Shown: piece after piece, positions 14,080-23,129 of the stretch
Layout: the number at the start of each line of letters is the position of its first letter
How positions within the stretch are numbered: the stretch's first letter is position 1
DNA from: CAADGU01 sp964467705
Lineage (GTDB): Bacteria; Chloroflexota; Anaerolineae; Promineifilales; Promineifilaceae
NCBI GenBank assembly: GCA_964467705.1
Contig: CAYXUZ010000044.1
Coordinates: forward strand, 1-39,706
Reading direction: 5' to 3'
Length of the DNA: 39,706 nucleotides
Notes under the pieces: generated by a model
The model's database searches: none
Told to the model about the DNA's origin: nothing
What the model saw: only the letters and a program-made list of their open reading frames with translations
Translations under genes and position numbers: made by a program

Positions 14080-16097
14080 AGTCGGTCCATACCATTGCGC
14101 CAATCCATTTCTCGAGGTAGTAATGAATCAAGCGCCGCTTCTAACTCATCTAAAGTTACACCTTCATTTAGCGTGACACTTATCCCCTCACCATAGGAAG
14201 CAATGGTAGCCACAGAATCCAGTTGATCTCTGTCTCGCAAATGTGCTAATAAATCCGGCCCTAGCCATAAATTGGAAGTAACGCCGCGCAGGAATCTTTG
14301 GCACCAAAAACGGCCTGTTGTGCATTGTCCCATGATATTACAGGCTGTCTCGTAAAGTGTCATGTCTAGACTTGTTGGGGCCATACGCCATCCCCATTTG
14401 CCCACCATTGCTTGTAAGCCAGAAGCCTCTGTCATCAAACGATTGACCATATCCAGAAGCCATTCATTTATATTATTTTGCTCTTCTTCTCCAAATGCGG
14501 AGAGAGGGAAATAAAACATAAGCTGTGGTGCTGGTTCTTCGCCACTCGCCTGGAAAAATAATGCACTCACATCATAAATGATGCTGGCGTTTTTATGATG
14601 AATGGAAAAACTGACACAATCTTTGATCCCTTCACGCAGTTCTTTCCACTGAGAAGTAGCTGGAATAGCTGCCGCGGAGAGGCGTTTCTTTTTTGGTTTC
14701 AAATCGAGTCTAGCACGTAAATAAGCATCAAATTTGTCTGAATTGGTGCTGGTAATTTTTGCGATCCACTCTTCAATCACATTGGCAACTATCTCTGCGC
14801 TTTGTTTTCGCTCCAATCCCAACGATACCAGCCCAAAGAGGGCGTCCGGCGATTCTAATAGTTGTAACGATTGAGGAGTTACAGGTTGGATGGCATCCTT
14901 GCTTGGCAACGGCCGTCTTGGCATTGACAATGCCGTAAGTGAAGCCTGAAATACCACCTGACCATTCTCACGGTTTGTATGAGGGACAAAGGCAATGAAT
15001 AGCTCTCCTACTCCCGTGTTTTTTATTAAAGCAGGGATGTGAAATTGAACCTGAGTTTGCGCCATTGCCCGCATGACTTTTTCCCAATTCCCGCCTGACC
15101 ATAGCCCCAATCCACCAGCAACACCTTGCGGAAACTCGAATGCTGTCATGGTGGCAACAAGCAATGGAACTTCTTGTGTTTCCACCTTTCCCCTGGCCGG
15201 GATAAAAACGATCTCCTTTTTCTTCTCAAAATCATCTGCCTTGAACACTTCAGCTTTGTCCAAATGCATAATCTCTTTATCGAGCGCACTTCCCCAGGCC
15301 AAAATGTCCAATCCCACAAATGCACTTCCCTCGTTTTGAACTGATATTTGCAGATCGAGTTGGTGACCCACATAAACCTCTCCAGGTTCCATGTAGCTGG
15401 CCAAACTTAACTTTGGTGGTTCTTCTGCTTTGGTTTCATAGAGAGGTTTTTCCTTCAATTGGAATGTTAATCGAGTAAAATTCTCTCGACCTTGACCAGC
15501 CCAGAAATCGGATACTATCTCTTCATCGTTCATTCCAAGAGCCGCAACAGTTGCCCACAATATATCATCAGCGAAGACACGTTCACTATCCCATATCTCC
15601 CGTATCTCATCTGGGTTGATACCTGCCACAAACAAATCACGCCAGTTTGCCGGGTTTCCGCGCGTCATGGCTTTAAGGCTATCCTCCTCTGTCTCATTCC
15701 AGTCTGAAAGCGAATCGGGATCAATCCCGTAAAGGTCATATGCATGAGGGTCATTACAATAATCATCAATGATTTGGCCACTAACGTAACGCCTTAAATG
15801 AACGACATCACTATCAATCAAGCTCACATAGATGACGGTGCTTTTAATGGTTGCCGATACTTTTTGAGCAATTTCACGCAAGTTGCTGTTAGTGATAAAA
15901 ACCGTTAACCACGGCGAATCGCCAACAGGGCCAACAAACAGTTCCCTATCCGGGTATTGTTCGCTCTTTTGAGGGGATGTTTCAATATATCCTTGATTCA
16001 ATATCTGTTGGCGTATTGTTTCGGTCACTACTTTGCGGATATCTGCTTTTTGCTTTTCACTCATGTACACTTGCAAACATGTGAGACTGGTACCCAT
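14061..16097 (-). CDS. Unrecognised 678-residue protein
   Basis: I do not recognise this protein. Residues about 15-120 form an alpha/beta region (MSEKQKADIRKVVTETIRQQ ... VIYVSLIDSDVVHLRRYVSG). A Trp/Asp-rich segment follows at about 130-215. A beta-rich middle at about 235-380 could be an immunoglobulin-like or C2-like fold (LSLASYMEPGEVYVGHQLDLQISVQNEGSAFVGLDILAWG). The C-terminal third is mixed. There is no signal peptide or membrane helix, so it is probably cytoplasmic. The ATG at 16097 has GGAG 8 bases upstream, better supported than the internal ATG at 16064. Only one octamer copy lies in 2 kb and the gene looks AT-richer than its neighbours, which suggests recent arrival. It ends inside the convergent PPOX gene. 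Confidence 0.7.
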   Translation of the reverse strand: MGTSLTCLQVYMSEKQKADIRKVVTETIRQQILNQGYIETSPQKSEQYPDRELFVGPVGDSPWLTVFITNSNLREIAQKVSATIKSTVIYVSLIDSDVVHLRRYVSGQIIDDYCNDPHAYDLYGIDPDSLSDWNETEEDSLKAMTRGNPANWRDLFVAGINPDEIREIWDSERVFADDILWATVAALGMNDEEIVSDFWAGQGRENFTRLTFQLKEKPLYETKAEEPPKLSLASYMEPGEVYVGHQLDLQISVQNEGSAFVGLDILAWGSALDKEIMHLDKAEVFKADDFEKKKEIVFIPARGKVETQEVPLLVATMTAFEFPQGVAGGLGLWSGGNWEKVMRAMAQTQVQFHIPALIKNTGVGELFIAFVPHTNRENGQVVFQASLTALSMPRRPLPSKDAIQPVTPQSLQLLESPDALFGLVSLGLERKQSAEIVANVIEEWIAKITSTNSDKFDAYLRARLDLKPKKKRLSAAAIPATSQWKELREGIKDCVSFSIHHKNASIIYDVSALFFQASGEEPAPQLMFYFPLSAFGEEEQNNINEWLLDMVNRLMTEASGLQAMVGKWGWRMAPTSLDMTLYETACNIMGQCTTGRFWCQRFLRGVTSNLWLGPDLLAHLRDRDQLDSVATIASYGEGISVTLNEGVTLDELEAALDSLLPREMDWRNGMDRLYPRKS

Positions 16098-16144
16098 TTT
16101 TCTGACTCCATACCTTATCAGGGGGCTTGTTGCAAACGAGTTGT

Positions 16145-17416
16145 TTAGGTCACGGCCGTATTCCCCGCCATCTCATACTTCTCATACAACCGCCGCTCCA
16201 TCACCAACCGCAGGCGGCGCATCGCCTCATAAATGTCCTGGTACGACGTATACAGCGGGGCAATACCCAGGCGAATGTTATCCGGGTGGCGAAAATCCGG
16301 GATCACCTGCATTTCCCGTATCAACGCCTGATCAATGCGCCAGCCCTCATCATGCCCCAACGAAATATGGGAACCACGCCGGTCAGCTTCACGCGGCGAA
16401 TTCAGCCGGAAACCCAACGGCTGCAACCATTGTTCATACAGATAAATCAAATACTCCGTCTGCTGCACCGACTTGGCCCGCAGCCGCTCCATGCCCGCCT
16501 CCAACAGCAAGTCAATACCCGGCTCAATGGTCGCCGTAGACAACACCGACGGCGTACCCGTGAGAAAGTGGCGCAGGCCAGGGTCGCGTTCATATGTTAA
16601 ACCAAAGTCAAACATATGCTGCTGCCCCATCCAGCCGGTGATGGGGTTGCCCAATTTGTTTTGCAAATCGCGCCGCACATAGAGGAAGGCGGGTGAACCG
16701 GGGCCGCCGTTCAGATATTTATAGGTGCAACCCACCGCCAGATCAGCCTGAGCATGGTGCAGATCAATGGGCACAGAACCGGCGGAATGGCTCATATCCC
16801 ACAGCATCAAAGCGCCGGATTGGTGAGCGAGTTGGGTCACGGCCGTTAAATCATACGTATACGCACTCTTAAACACCGTATGCGACAGGGTAACGACGGC
16901 CGTGTCCTCATCAATCGCCGCCGCCAATGCCTCAACCGGCCCATGAATGCCATCCAGCGATGGGATTACCTGAATTGTCAACGGCCGATTCACCAATTGC
17001 GCCACCCCCTGCAAAATATACAAATCCGAAGGAAAGTTGAGATCATCCGTGATAATCTTATGGCGATCCGGCTGCGCCAACACCGCCGCCAATACCAGCT
17101 TAAACAAATTGGTCGAAGTAGAATCGGCCACAATTACTTCATCCCCATCCGCCCCCAGCAATTGGGCAATCTTGCCGCCAATCTTCTCCTGCAATCCCAT
17201 CCACCCCTCATTCCAACCACGAATCAGCCGCCCGCCCCACTGTTCATTGACAATCTCCTGCACCAACGTGATGCTGGCCTGAGGCAGCCGCCCCAATGAA
17301 TTGCCATCCAGATAAATCAGCCCCGGTTCACTAATGACAAAATGGTGGCGAAAAGCCGCCAACTCATCCTGCCCATCCATCTCCTGTGCAAAGGTCAAAT
17401 CGGTGTTGAAAGTCAT
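16145..17416 (-). CDS. kynU: Kynureninase (423 aa)
   Basis: PLP enzyme that cleaves kynurenine to anthranilate and alanine in tryptophan catabolism. With the ATG at 17414-17416 the protein starts MTFNTDLTFAQEMDGQD. The upstream in-frame ATG at 17494 would add 26 residues coded by the intercistronic inverted repeat and is unlikely; GAAGGGA lies 6 bases before the chosen ATG. Visible landmarks are LDGNSLGRLP (37-46), ADSTSTNLFK (97-106), LWDMSHSAGS with PLP-ring Asp207, and the Schiff-base lysine K233 in TYKYLNGGPGSPAF. Length is typical. Transcription runs from tryptophan 2,3-dioxygenase into kynU. The formamidase step between the two enzymes is not encoded in the window. Confidence 0.94.
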   Translation of the reverse strand: MTFNTDLTFAQEMDGQDELAAFRHHFVISEPGLIYLDGNSLGRLPQASITLVQEIVNEQWGGRLIRGWNEGWMGLQEKIGGKIAQLLGADGDEVIVADSTSTNLFKLVLAAVLAQPDRHKIITDDLNFPSDLYILQGVAQLVNRPLTIQVIPSLDGIHGPVEALAAAIDEDTAVVTLSHTVFKSAYTYDLTAVTQLAHQSGALMLWDMSHSAGSVPIDLHHAQADLAVGCTYKYLNGGPGSPAFLYVRRDLQNKLGNPITGWMGQQHMFDFGLTYERDPGLRHFLTGTPSVLSTATIEPGIDLLLEAGMERLRAKSVQQTEYLIYLYEQWLQPLGFRLNSPREADRRGSHISLGHDEGWRIDQALIREMQVIPDFRHPDNIRLGIAPLYTSYQDIYEAMRRLRLVMERRLYEKYEMAGNTAVT

Positions 17417-17446
17417 AACAATCCCTTCAATAAAAAGAGGAGAGCA

Positions 17447-17483
17447 GCACGCCCACGTGCTGCTCGTGCGCACGTGGGCGTGC
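17447..17483. repeat. Perfect 14-bp inverted repeat between tryptophan 2,3-dioxygenase and kynureninase genes
   Basis: GCACGCCCACGTGC (17447-17460) and GCACGTGGGCGTGC (17470-17483) are exact reverse complements around a 9-base loop. Weaker pairing extends outward to GAGGAG/CTCCTC. It occupies most of the 84-bp gap between the two genes. It is GC-rich, and on the leftward strand the TCTTTTTATT stretch follows it, so it could attenuate or stabilise the kynU end of the message. Confidence 0.75.
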
Positions 17484-17500
17484 GCACTCCTCACAATAGA

Positions 17501-18280
17501 TCACAACTCGGCGCGAATGGCCCACAGGTCAGGGAAGAACGGCTTGAGCGTGGTGTGCAAATAGCCCACACCGGCCGAACCACCCGTGCCACGTTTACTA
17601 CCAATCGTGCGCTCCACCATTTTGATATGCCGGTAACGCCACTCCTGCAACCCTTCATCCAGGTCAACCAACCGTTCACACACCCGCAGCACGTGGGGGT
17701 TTTCCCGGTAAATGTGGATGAGCGTTTGTTGCAGCGCGGGCGACGGCCGTAGCGCCTCCGTCACATCCCGATTCACCACATCCGCCGGTAATTCATACCC
17801 ATTGGCGGCCAAAAACGCCAGAAACGCATCCCACAACGTCGGTTGGGCGAAACGAGATTCCAGGCGGGTGACGGCCGTGGGATCATCCGCATAATGGGCC
17901 ATCACCCCGCGCCGTTTGTGCCCCAGGGCAAATTCTAACTCCCGGAACTGGTATGATTGAAACCCACTGGCCGACTCTAAACGATCCCGAAACGATAAAA
18001 ACTCCAACGGCGTCATCGTCTCCAAAATATCAATCTGCCCCACCATCGTCTTGAGGATCGTCAAGACACGACGCAGCGTGTGCAGGGCGCGGGTCTGGTC
18101 ATTCCTGCGCAGCAGCCCCATCAAATAATCCGTCTCATGGAGCACTTGCTTAAACCACAATTCATACACCTGGTGAATGATGATGAAGAGCATCTCATCA
18201 TGCTCCGGCCCCGCCGAGCGCGGATGCTGGGCATTCAAAATCTGGTTCAATTCTAAGTAGGAAGAGTAAGTTAGAGACAT
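17501..18280 (-). CDS. kynA: Tryptophan 2,3-dioxygenase (259 aa)
   Basis: Haem enzyme that opens the indole ring of L-tryptophan to give N-formylkynurenine, the first step of the kynurenine pathway. Visible family features are IIIHQVYELWFK with the substrate-binding histidine H36, SASGFQSYQFRELEFALGH (103-121), the proximal haem ligand H218 in WRYRHIKMVERTIG, and the substrate-binding loop GSKRGTGGSAG (227-237). Length is normal for a bacterial enzyme. An AAAGGT site precedes the ATG (18278-18280). The gene is followed by kynU in the same direction. The large hairpin at 18307-18348 separates it from the upstream histidine kinase gene, so the kyn pair probably has its own promoter or is buffered from kinase transcription. 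Confidence 0.94.
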   Translation of the reverse strand: MSLTYSSYLELNQILNAQHPRSAGPEHDEMLFIIIHQVYELWFKQVLHETDYLMGLLRRNDQTRALHTLRRVLTILKTMVGQIDILETMTPLEFLSFRDRLESASGFQSYQFRELEFALGHKRRGVMAHYADDPTAVTRLESRFAQPTLWDAFLAFLAANGYELPADVVNRDVTEALRPSPALQQTLIHIYRENPHVLRVCERLVDLDEGLQEWRYRHIKMVERTIGSKRGTGGSAGVGYLHTTLKPFFPDLWAIRAEL

Positions 18281-18306
18281 GGATTTACCTTTATCTGACG
18301 ATATGT

Positions 18307-18348
18307 AGTGAGCGGTAAGCAGTGACGGCTCACTGCTTACCGCTCACT
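18307..18348. repeat. Perfect 19-bp inverted repeat at the end of the histidine kinase gene
   Basis: Arms at 18307-18325 (AGTGAGCGGTAAGCAGTGA) and 18330-18348 are exact reverse complements with a 4-base loop. The kinase stop codon at 18344 lies inside the right arm. Its right arm matches the tandem unit at the miaB end (4101-4120) at 19 of 20 positions. It probably acts as a terminator or mRNA-end structure for the kinase transcript. Confidence 0.8.
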
Positions 18349-20959
18349 GTTCACTATACTGATGAGCGGGCAGGGTGATGAGAAAAGTAGCCCCCTGGCC
18401 GAGCTGACTGTGGGCGGTAATGGAACCACCGTGCCGTTGCACGATCTTCTGACAGACGGCCAGACCAACGCCCGTACCGCTGTATTCTTGACGGCCGTGC
18501 AGCCGCTGAAAAACGCCAAAGATACGATCCAGATACTTTTCTTCAAAACCAATGCCATTATCACGCACACTAATAGTCACATTGCCACGTTCAGCCGACT
18601 GATTCTGAATGTCAATAACCGGAGAGCGGCCTGGCTCAATGAACTTGAGCGCATTACTGAGCAGATTCAAAAAAAGTTGTCGCATCTGGGTAGCGTCAGC
18701 ATCAATCGTAGGCAGATAATCTAACTGAATCATAGCGTTGGTCTCTTCAATGCGCATGTCCAGGTCGGCGAGTACGGCCGTTAACACCTCATTCAAATCA
18801 ACCGGGGCAAACGGCCGTGCCTGTGTCGTCACCCGCGAATAAGCCAATAAATCCACAACCAGCGTTTGCATCCGCGCCGCCGCCTGCTGCATCCGTTCCA
18901 GATAATCCAATCCGCGTTCATCTAATTGATTGGCATAGCGCGATTGCAATCGGTCGCCAAATGTCTGGATTTTGCGCAGCGGCTCTTGCATATCATGCGA
19001 AGCGGCATAAGCAAAATCCTGTAAATCCTGATTACTCCGCACCAATTCGTGGGAACGACGCTGCACATCTTCATGTAGCCGCGCATTATTCAAAGCAATC
19101 CCCGCCTGCGCGGCTAATAACGCCAACAGTTCGGCATCTGCATCCGTAAAAAAGTTTTCTTTATCCTTGGCAATACTAATAGCCCCCTGCACCTTGTTTT
19201 CGCCAAAAACAGGCACGCCGATAACAGACATATTGTGCAAGTTTTTCTCGAATTCAGGCGTATGATTGGCATACTGGGTGTAGTTAGCCACCACCATCGG
19301 TTGGCCTGTCTGCCATACGGTGCCGATCACATCCTCTCCCCTGGCTAAAGTCGTGCCAATTGTCAATACACCCTGATAGCTGGCCACTAATTGCAATGCA
19401 TCTTGTTCCGGTTGATACAACCACAATGCGCCTTTATCCCCATTCAAGATATTGACCGCATGGGCGATGATGGATTGCAGCAACGTATTCAAATCAAGCT
19501 GGGCGGCAATCTCCAAACCCACCTGGCGCAGTGACTCAAGCTGGAGTTTTTGTTGACGTAACAAACTCTCCGTTTTTTTCTGTTTGCTGATGTTGGTAGA
19601 GATGCCGGCCAGGGCGTAAGGGCGGCCGGCTTCGTCGCAAAGAGGGAATTTGACGGAGAGATAAGTGACGCTACCGTCGAGGTCCTCGGTAGGATCTTCT
19701 TCAAATTGCATAGGCGCGCCATTTTCAATAACAGTCAGGTCGTTTTGGCGTATTCTGTCGGCAATATCCGCCACAAACAACTCATGGTCAGTATGACCAT
19801 GAATTTCAGCACGGGACATCTGGATGGCTTTTTCAAAGGGGGTGTTTACCATGAGGTAACGGCCGTCTAAATCCTTCACAAATACCAGAGCCGTACTATT
19901 TTCAATCAATCCTTGTAACAATTGCTGGTTGGCATGTTGCGCTTCTTCCGCCTTTTTACGGTCAGTAATGTTGACAGCCTGGCCAATGAGATGCAGCGGA
20001 CGGCCGTCGGCGTCTCGTTCCAACACCACTTGCAACAAGGCATATACCGTCTCGCCACTTTTATGCACATACCGCTTTTCTAAAAAGAAACTGCTGATTT
20101 CACCATTCAACAACTGTTGGATAAGCTGCCAATTGGCGGCGCGGTCATCCGGGTGGGTGATGTCTAGCAAGGTCATCTGTTGCAATTCAGCCGCGCTGTA
20201 GCCCATTGTGTCACAATAAGCGGGGTTAATGCGCAGGAAACGGCCGTCAGGCGACGCAATCGCCATGCCAATCGGCGCCTGCTCAAACAATAGACGGAAC
20301 TGTCTTTCGCTGGCCTGCAATTCAGCGTATAGAAGCCGCTCCTTTTGCCGCTGTTCTTCTTCCAAAGAAAGCATATAGCGACGAAAGGCCAACAAAAACA
20401 CGGACATGACGCCCAACCACAACAGCGGGCGGGCAAAAGTTACGCTGTATGGCGCAGTGGGCAGCAACCAGTAAAAAGACAGGATGAAGGCCAGGATGAT
20501 GGTAATCTGTATGATTGTCTCTTTGAAGGTCAACAAGATACTGCCTAATAAAATGCCGGGTAGCAGCCAGAGCAAGGTGGCAGAGACTAATAATGGTGAG
20601 AGATTGCCACGGCTAAACAGGACAATGAACGGAAAGGCGGTCATGCCCCCCACCACGCCGATGGCGGCCCATCTGGCCCTGCGTGTACGGCTGAGGGCGT
20701 ATAAAACCGTAATCACTATCGGCAGCAATAGCGCCAACAGCAAGGTTAATGGCGCGGTCACGGCCGTGTTCATGTTCACTGTGGCGATGAGGTGCAATAC
20801 AAAGAAGGGTAAGACAATCAAAATAATGCCGCTGGTCAAACGGGCGCGGTGTTGTTCATTCGCATCAATGATGTCCGGCGACGGCCGTGTCCATTGCTGC
20901 CAGTAACGCCGGAAACGTTCCCCCCAAACGCCCAACCCATGTCGTTCACCACTGACCAT
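18344..20959 (-). CDS. Membrane-bound hybrid-sensing histidine kinase with PAS-PAS-GAF-HisKA-HATPase (871 aa)
   Basis: Two-component sensor kinase. Six or so membrane helices span about residues 42-200, with little outside. Two PAS domains follow: about 215-340, with SPDGRFLRINPAYCDTMGYS, and about 345-465, with DLDGRYLMVNTPFEKA. A GAF domain lies at about 480-630 (GDKGALWLYQPEQDALQLVASY ... AAQAGIALNNARL). HisKA has its phosphoacceptor His at about 655 (AASHDMQEPLRKIQTF). The HATPase_c domain has an N box (NLLSNALKF) and G boxes (DNGIGF, GTGVGLAV), ending GATFLITLP. There is no receiver domain and no response regulator next door, so the partner is elsewhere. A GGAGG site precedes the ATG at 20957-20959. 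The signal is unknown. Confidence 0.92.
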   Translation of the reverse strand: MVSGERHGLGVWGERFRRYWQQWTRPSPDIIDANEQHRARLTSGIILIVLPFFVLHLIATVNMNTAVTAPLTLLLALLLPIVITVLYALSRTRRARWAAIGVVGGMTAFPFIVLFSRGNLSPLLVSATLLWLLPGILLGSILLTFKETIIQITIILAFILSFYWLLPTAPYSVTFARPLLWLGVMSVFLLAFRRYMLSLEEEQRQKERLLYAELQASERQFRLLFEQAPIGMAIASPDGRFLRINPAYCDTMGYSAAELQQMTLLDITHPDDRAANWQLIQQLLNGEISSFFLEKRYVHKSGETVYALLQVVLERDADGRPLHLIGQAVNITDRKKAEEAQHANQQLLQGLIENSTALVFVKDLDGRYLMVNTPFEKAIQMSRAEIHGHTDHELFVADIADRIRQNDLTVIENGAPMQFEEDPTEDLDGSVTYLSVKFPLCDEAGRPYALAGISTNISKQKKTESLLRQQKLQLESLRQVGLEIAAQLDLNTLLQSIIAHAVNILNGDKGALWLYQPEQDALQLVASYQGVLTIGTTLARGEDVIGTVWQTGQPMVVANYTQYANHTPEFEKNLHNMSVIGVPVFGENKVQGAISIAKDKENFFTDADAELLALLAAQAGIALNNARLHEDVQRRSHELVRSNQDLQDFAYAASHDMQEPLRKIQTFGDRLQSRYANQLDERGLDYLERMQQAAARMQTLVVDLLAYSRVTTQARPFAPVDLNEVLTAVLADLDMRIEETNAMIQLDYLPTIDADATQMRQLFLNLLSNALKFIEPGRSPVIDIQNQSAERGNVTISVRDNGIGFEEKYLDRIFGVFQRLHGRQEYSGTGVGLAVCQKIVQRHGGSITAHSQLGQGATFLITLPAHQYSEQ

Positions 20960-21064
20960 TGTTCCTCCATCACTCGCGGTAACTTTTCTCTACTCATTAA
21001 CTATACATACGCCTACCCTTATTACCAGTACACAATTATCTCTACTTGCGCCATACTTGGGGTA

Positions 21065-21097
21065 AAAAGTTCAACTTCTACCAGAAGTTGAACTTTT
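21065..21097. promoter_or_regulatory. 15-bp perfect inverted repeat in the leader of the ABC exporter gene
   Basis: AAAAGTTCAACTTCT (21065-21079) and AGAAGTTGAACTTTT (21083-21097) pair perfectly around ACC, and are followed by AGATTTTTAA. It lies 22 bases before the ATG of the exporter and ahead of a GGAGG ribosome site (21110-21114). It could be a leader attenuator, an operator for a dimeric regulator, or the terminator of something upstream. No reading frame precedes it on this strand, so attenuation or operator seems likelier. Confidence 0.6.
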
Positions 21098-21118
21098 AGA
21101 TTTTTAATCGGAGGAATT

Positions 21119-23095
21119 ATGGCATTTCATGGCGCAGGTTGGTGGGCTTATATCTCACACGATGAAAAAAACGAACGCCCCACTATATCCAAAGCACTAT
21201 TATACCGGGTTTGGGAATTTGCACGGCCGTATCGCCTCAAAACCCTCGCCCTCATTTTCACCATCCTACTCATCACCGCCCTCACGCTGCTCTCTCCCCT
21301 ACTGCTGCGTCAACTCATTGATGTCGCCATCCCCCAAAAGGACATCACCCGGCTGACGCTACTCGCATTCAGCATGGTCGCCATCCCCCTGGTAAATGGG
21401 TTAATCGGCATCTGGCAGCGCAAACTCAACTCCGAAATCGGCGAAGGGGTCATCTTTGATCTACGGCGTGGCCTTTATGCCCACATACAGCGCATGTCAC
21501 TCCGCTTTTTCACCGAAACCCGTACCGGCGAACTCATGTCCCGCCTGAACAATGACGTCATTGGTGCCCAACGCGCCGTCAGCGAAACCATTGTCACCAT
21601 CGTCACCAACATCATCTTTCTCATTGGCAGTCTGGCGATCATGTTTGCCCTGGAATGGCGGCTGACGTTGTTGGGGCTGGCGATTCTGCCCCTGTTTGTA
21701 CTACCGGCACGGCGCATCGGGCGGCGGCTGCGGGCCTTGCATCGCCAATCACTGGAATACAAGACCCTCAACGTCAGCGGGGCCATGCTGGTGAAACTGT
21801 TTGGCCGCGAAAAACAAGAACTGGCTCGCTTCGGCAAAGATGGAGCCATGGTGCGCGATATTGGCATTCAACAGGCGGTGGTCAGCCGCACCTTTTTTAT
21901 GATGTTGGGTGTGGTGGGGGCGGTGGGCACGGCCGTTGTCTATTGGGTTGGTGGTTACATGGCCATCGCCGATGCCCTGACGGTGGGTACCATTGTGGCC
22001 CTGGGTGCTTACCTCACCCAGGTATACAGTCCGCTCATGGCGCTGACCAACGCTCCGGTAGAGTTTGCCCAAAGCATGGTCAGCTTTGAGCGCGTCTTTG
22101 AAGTGCTGGATATTCCCATTGAGATTGGGGAAAAGCAGGACGCGGAAGAACTGGTGGTGGTTGACGGCCGTATTCAATTCCAAAACGTCTCTTTCAGTTA
22201 CCAGAAAGAAGGGCAGCAAAGCGGGCTGACCGAAGTAGCCCGCATGGGTTGGTGGGGTGATGGTGAGGCCCATCTGAAACGCGGTAAAGAGCGCCAGCAA
22301 GACGGCGATGCTCAAACCGGGCAAAATGGGCAAGCTGGTAACGGATACGCCGCCCCAGAAGAGCTAGAATTCCTCGGACCCGCCGAATTAACCCCGGAAA
22401 AACGATATGCTCTGCAAGAGATTTCTTTCTCAGTTGAACCGGGCCAACTGGTGGCATTGGTTGGCCCCAGCGGGGCGGGCAAAACCACCGTCACCTACCT
22501 GCTGCCCCGTTTGTATGATCCCACCAACGGCCACATATTGATTGACGGCCGTGACCTCAAAGATGTCACTCTGGAATCATTGGCCCATAATATCGGCATG
22601 GTCACGCAGGAAAGCTACCTCTTCTACGACACCATCCGCGCCAACCTGCTTTACGCCCGCCCCCAGGCCAGCGAAGGCGAGATGGTCGCCGCCGCCAAAG
22701 CGGCCAACATCCACGACTTCATCATGTCCCTGCCCGACCGTTACGACACTGTTGTCGGCGAACGCGGCTACCGCCTCAGCGGTGGCGAACGCCAGCGCAT
22801 TGCCATCGCCCGCGTTGTCCTCAAAAACCCACGCATCCTGGTGCTAGACGAAGCCACCTCACACCTGGATTCCGTCTCCGAGGCGCTTATTCAGGAAGCG
22901 TTGCAACGCATCATGCAAGGGCGCAGCAGCCTGGTCATCGCCCACCGTCTCTCCACCATCCTGGCCGCGGACAAAATCCTGGTTATGGACAAAGGCCGCT
23001 TGGTGGAACAGGGCAAACACGAGGAATTACTGGCACAGGGTGGCCTATACGCTACCCTTTACGAAACGCAGTTTAAGCCGGTAGAGATGATGTAG
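21119..23095 (+). CDS. ABC exporter, fused transmembrane and ATP-binding domains (658 aa)
   Basis: A half-size exporter that presumably works as a dimer. The transmembrane domain spans about residues 38-320. The ATPase domain has Walker A GPSGAGKTT (449-457), Q-loop VTQESYLFYDTIRANLLYA, signature LSGGERQRIAIARVVL, Walker B ILVLDEATSHLD and the H-loop VIAHRLST. There are two oddities. Residues about 364-428 form a 65-residue hydrophilic, Gln/Gly/Lys-rich insertion between the first strands of the ATPase domain (SYQKEGQQSG ... TPEKRYALQEISF). The segment LHRQSLEYKTLNVSGAML (207-224) also appears 10-12 residues shorter than I would expect there. An Asn-Val-Ser-Gly-Ala segment like this is, to my recollection, common in Chloroflexota exporters. 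Substrate unknown. The start is fixed by GGAGG four bases upstream. Confidence 0.9.
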   Translation: MAFHGAGWWAYISHDEKNERPTISKALLYRVWEFARPYRLKTLALIFTILLITALTLLSPLLLRQLIDVAIPQKDITRLTLLAFSMVAIPLVNGLIGIWQRKLNSEIGEGVIFDLRRGLYAHIQRMSLRFFTETRTGELMSRLNNDVIGAQRAVSETIVTIVTNIIFLIGSLAIMFALEWRLTLLGLAILPLFVLPARRIGRRLRALHRQSLEYKTLNVSGAMLVKLFGREKQELARFGKDGAMVRDIGIQQAVVSRTFFMMLGVVGAVGTAVVYWVGGYMAIADALTVGTIVALGAYLTQVYSPLMALTNAPVEFAQSMVSFERVFEVLDIPIEIGEKQDAEELVVVDGRIQFQNVSFSYQKEGQQSGLTEVARMGWWGDGEAHLKRGKERQQDGDAQTGQNGQAGNGYAAPEELEFLGPAELTPEKRYALQEISFSVEPGQLVALVGPSGAGKTTVTYLLPRLYDPTNGHILIDGRDLKDVTLESLAHNIGMVTQESYLFYDTIRANLLYARPQASEGEMVAAAKAANIHDFIMSLPDRYDTVVGERGYRLSGGERQRIAIARVVLKNPRILVLDEATSHLDSVSEALIQEALQRIMQGRSSLVIAHRLSTILAADKILVMDKGRLVEQGKHEELLAQGGLYATLYETQFKPVEMM

Positions 23096-23120
23096 GGCAA
23101 TTCTGCAAAATTGCCCTACA
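23091..23120. terminator. 12-bp stem hairpin overlapping the ABC exporter stop codon
   Basis: TGTAGGGCAATT (23091-23102) and AATTGCCCTACA (23109-23120) pair perfectly around a 6-base loop and are followed by CAGTTGTTTTTATTTTT. The T-rich tail gives a plausible rho-independent terminator for the exporter. The stop TAG (23093-23095) is inside the stem. The leftward small gene at 23130 ends just beyond, so it may serve both. Confidence 0.7.
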
Positions 23121-23129
23121 CAGTTGTTT

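Noticed and set aside
17417..17494. Upstream start for kynureninase
   Set aside because: The additional 26 residues would come from the intercistronic inverted repeat. A ribosome site precedes the ATG at 17416.
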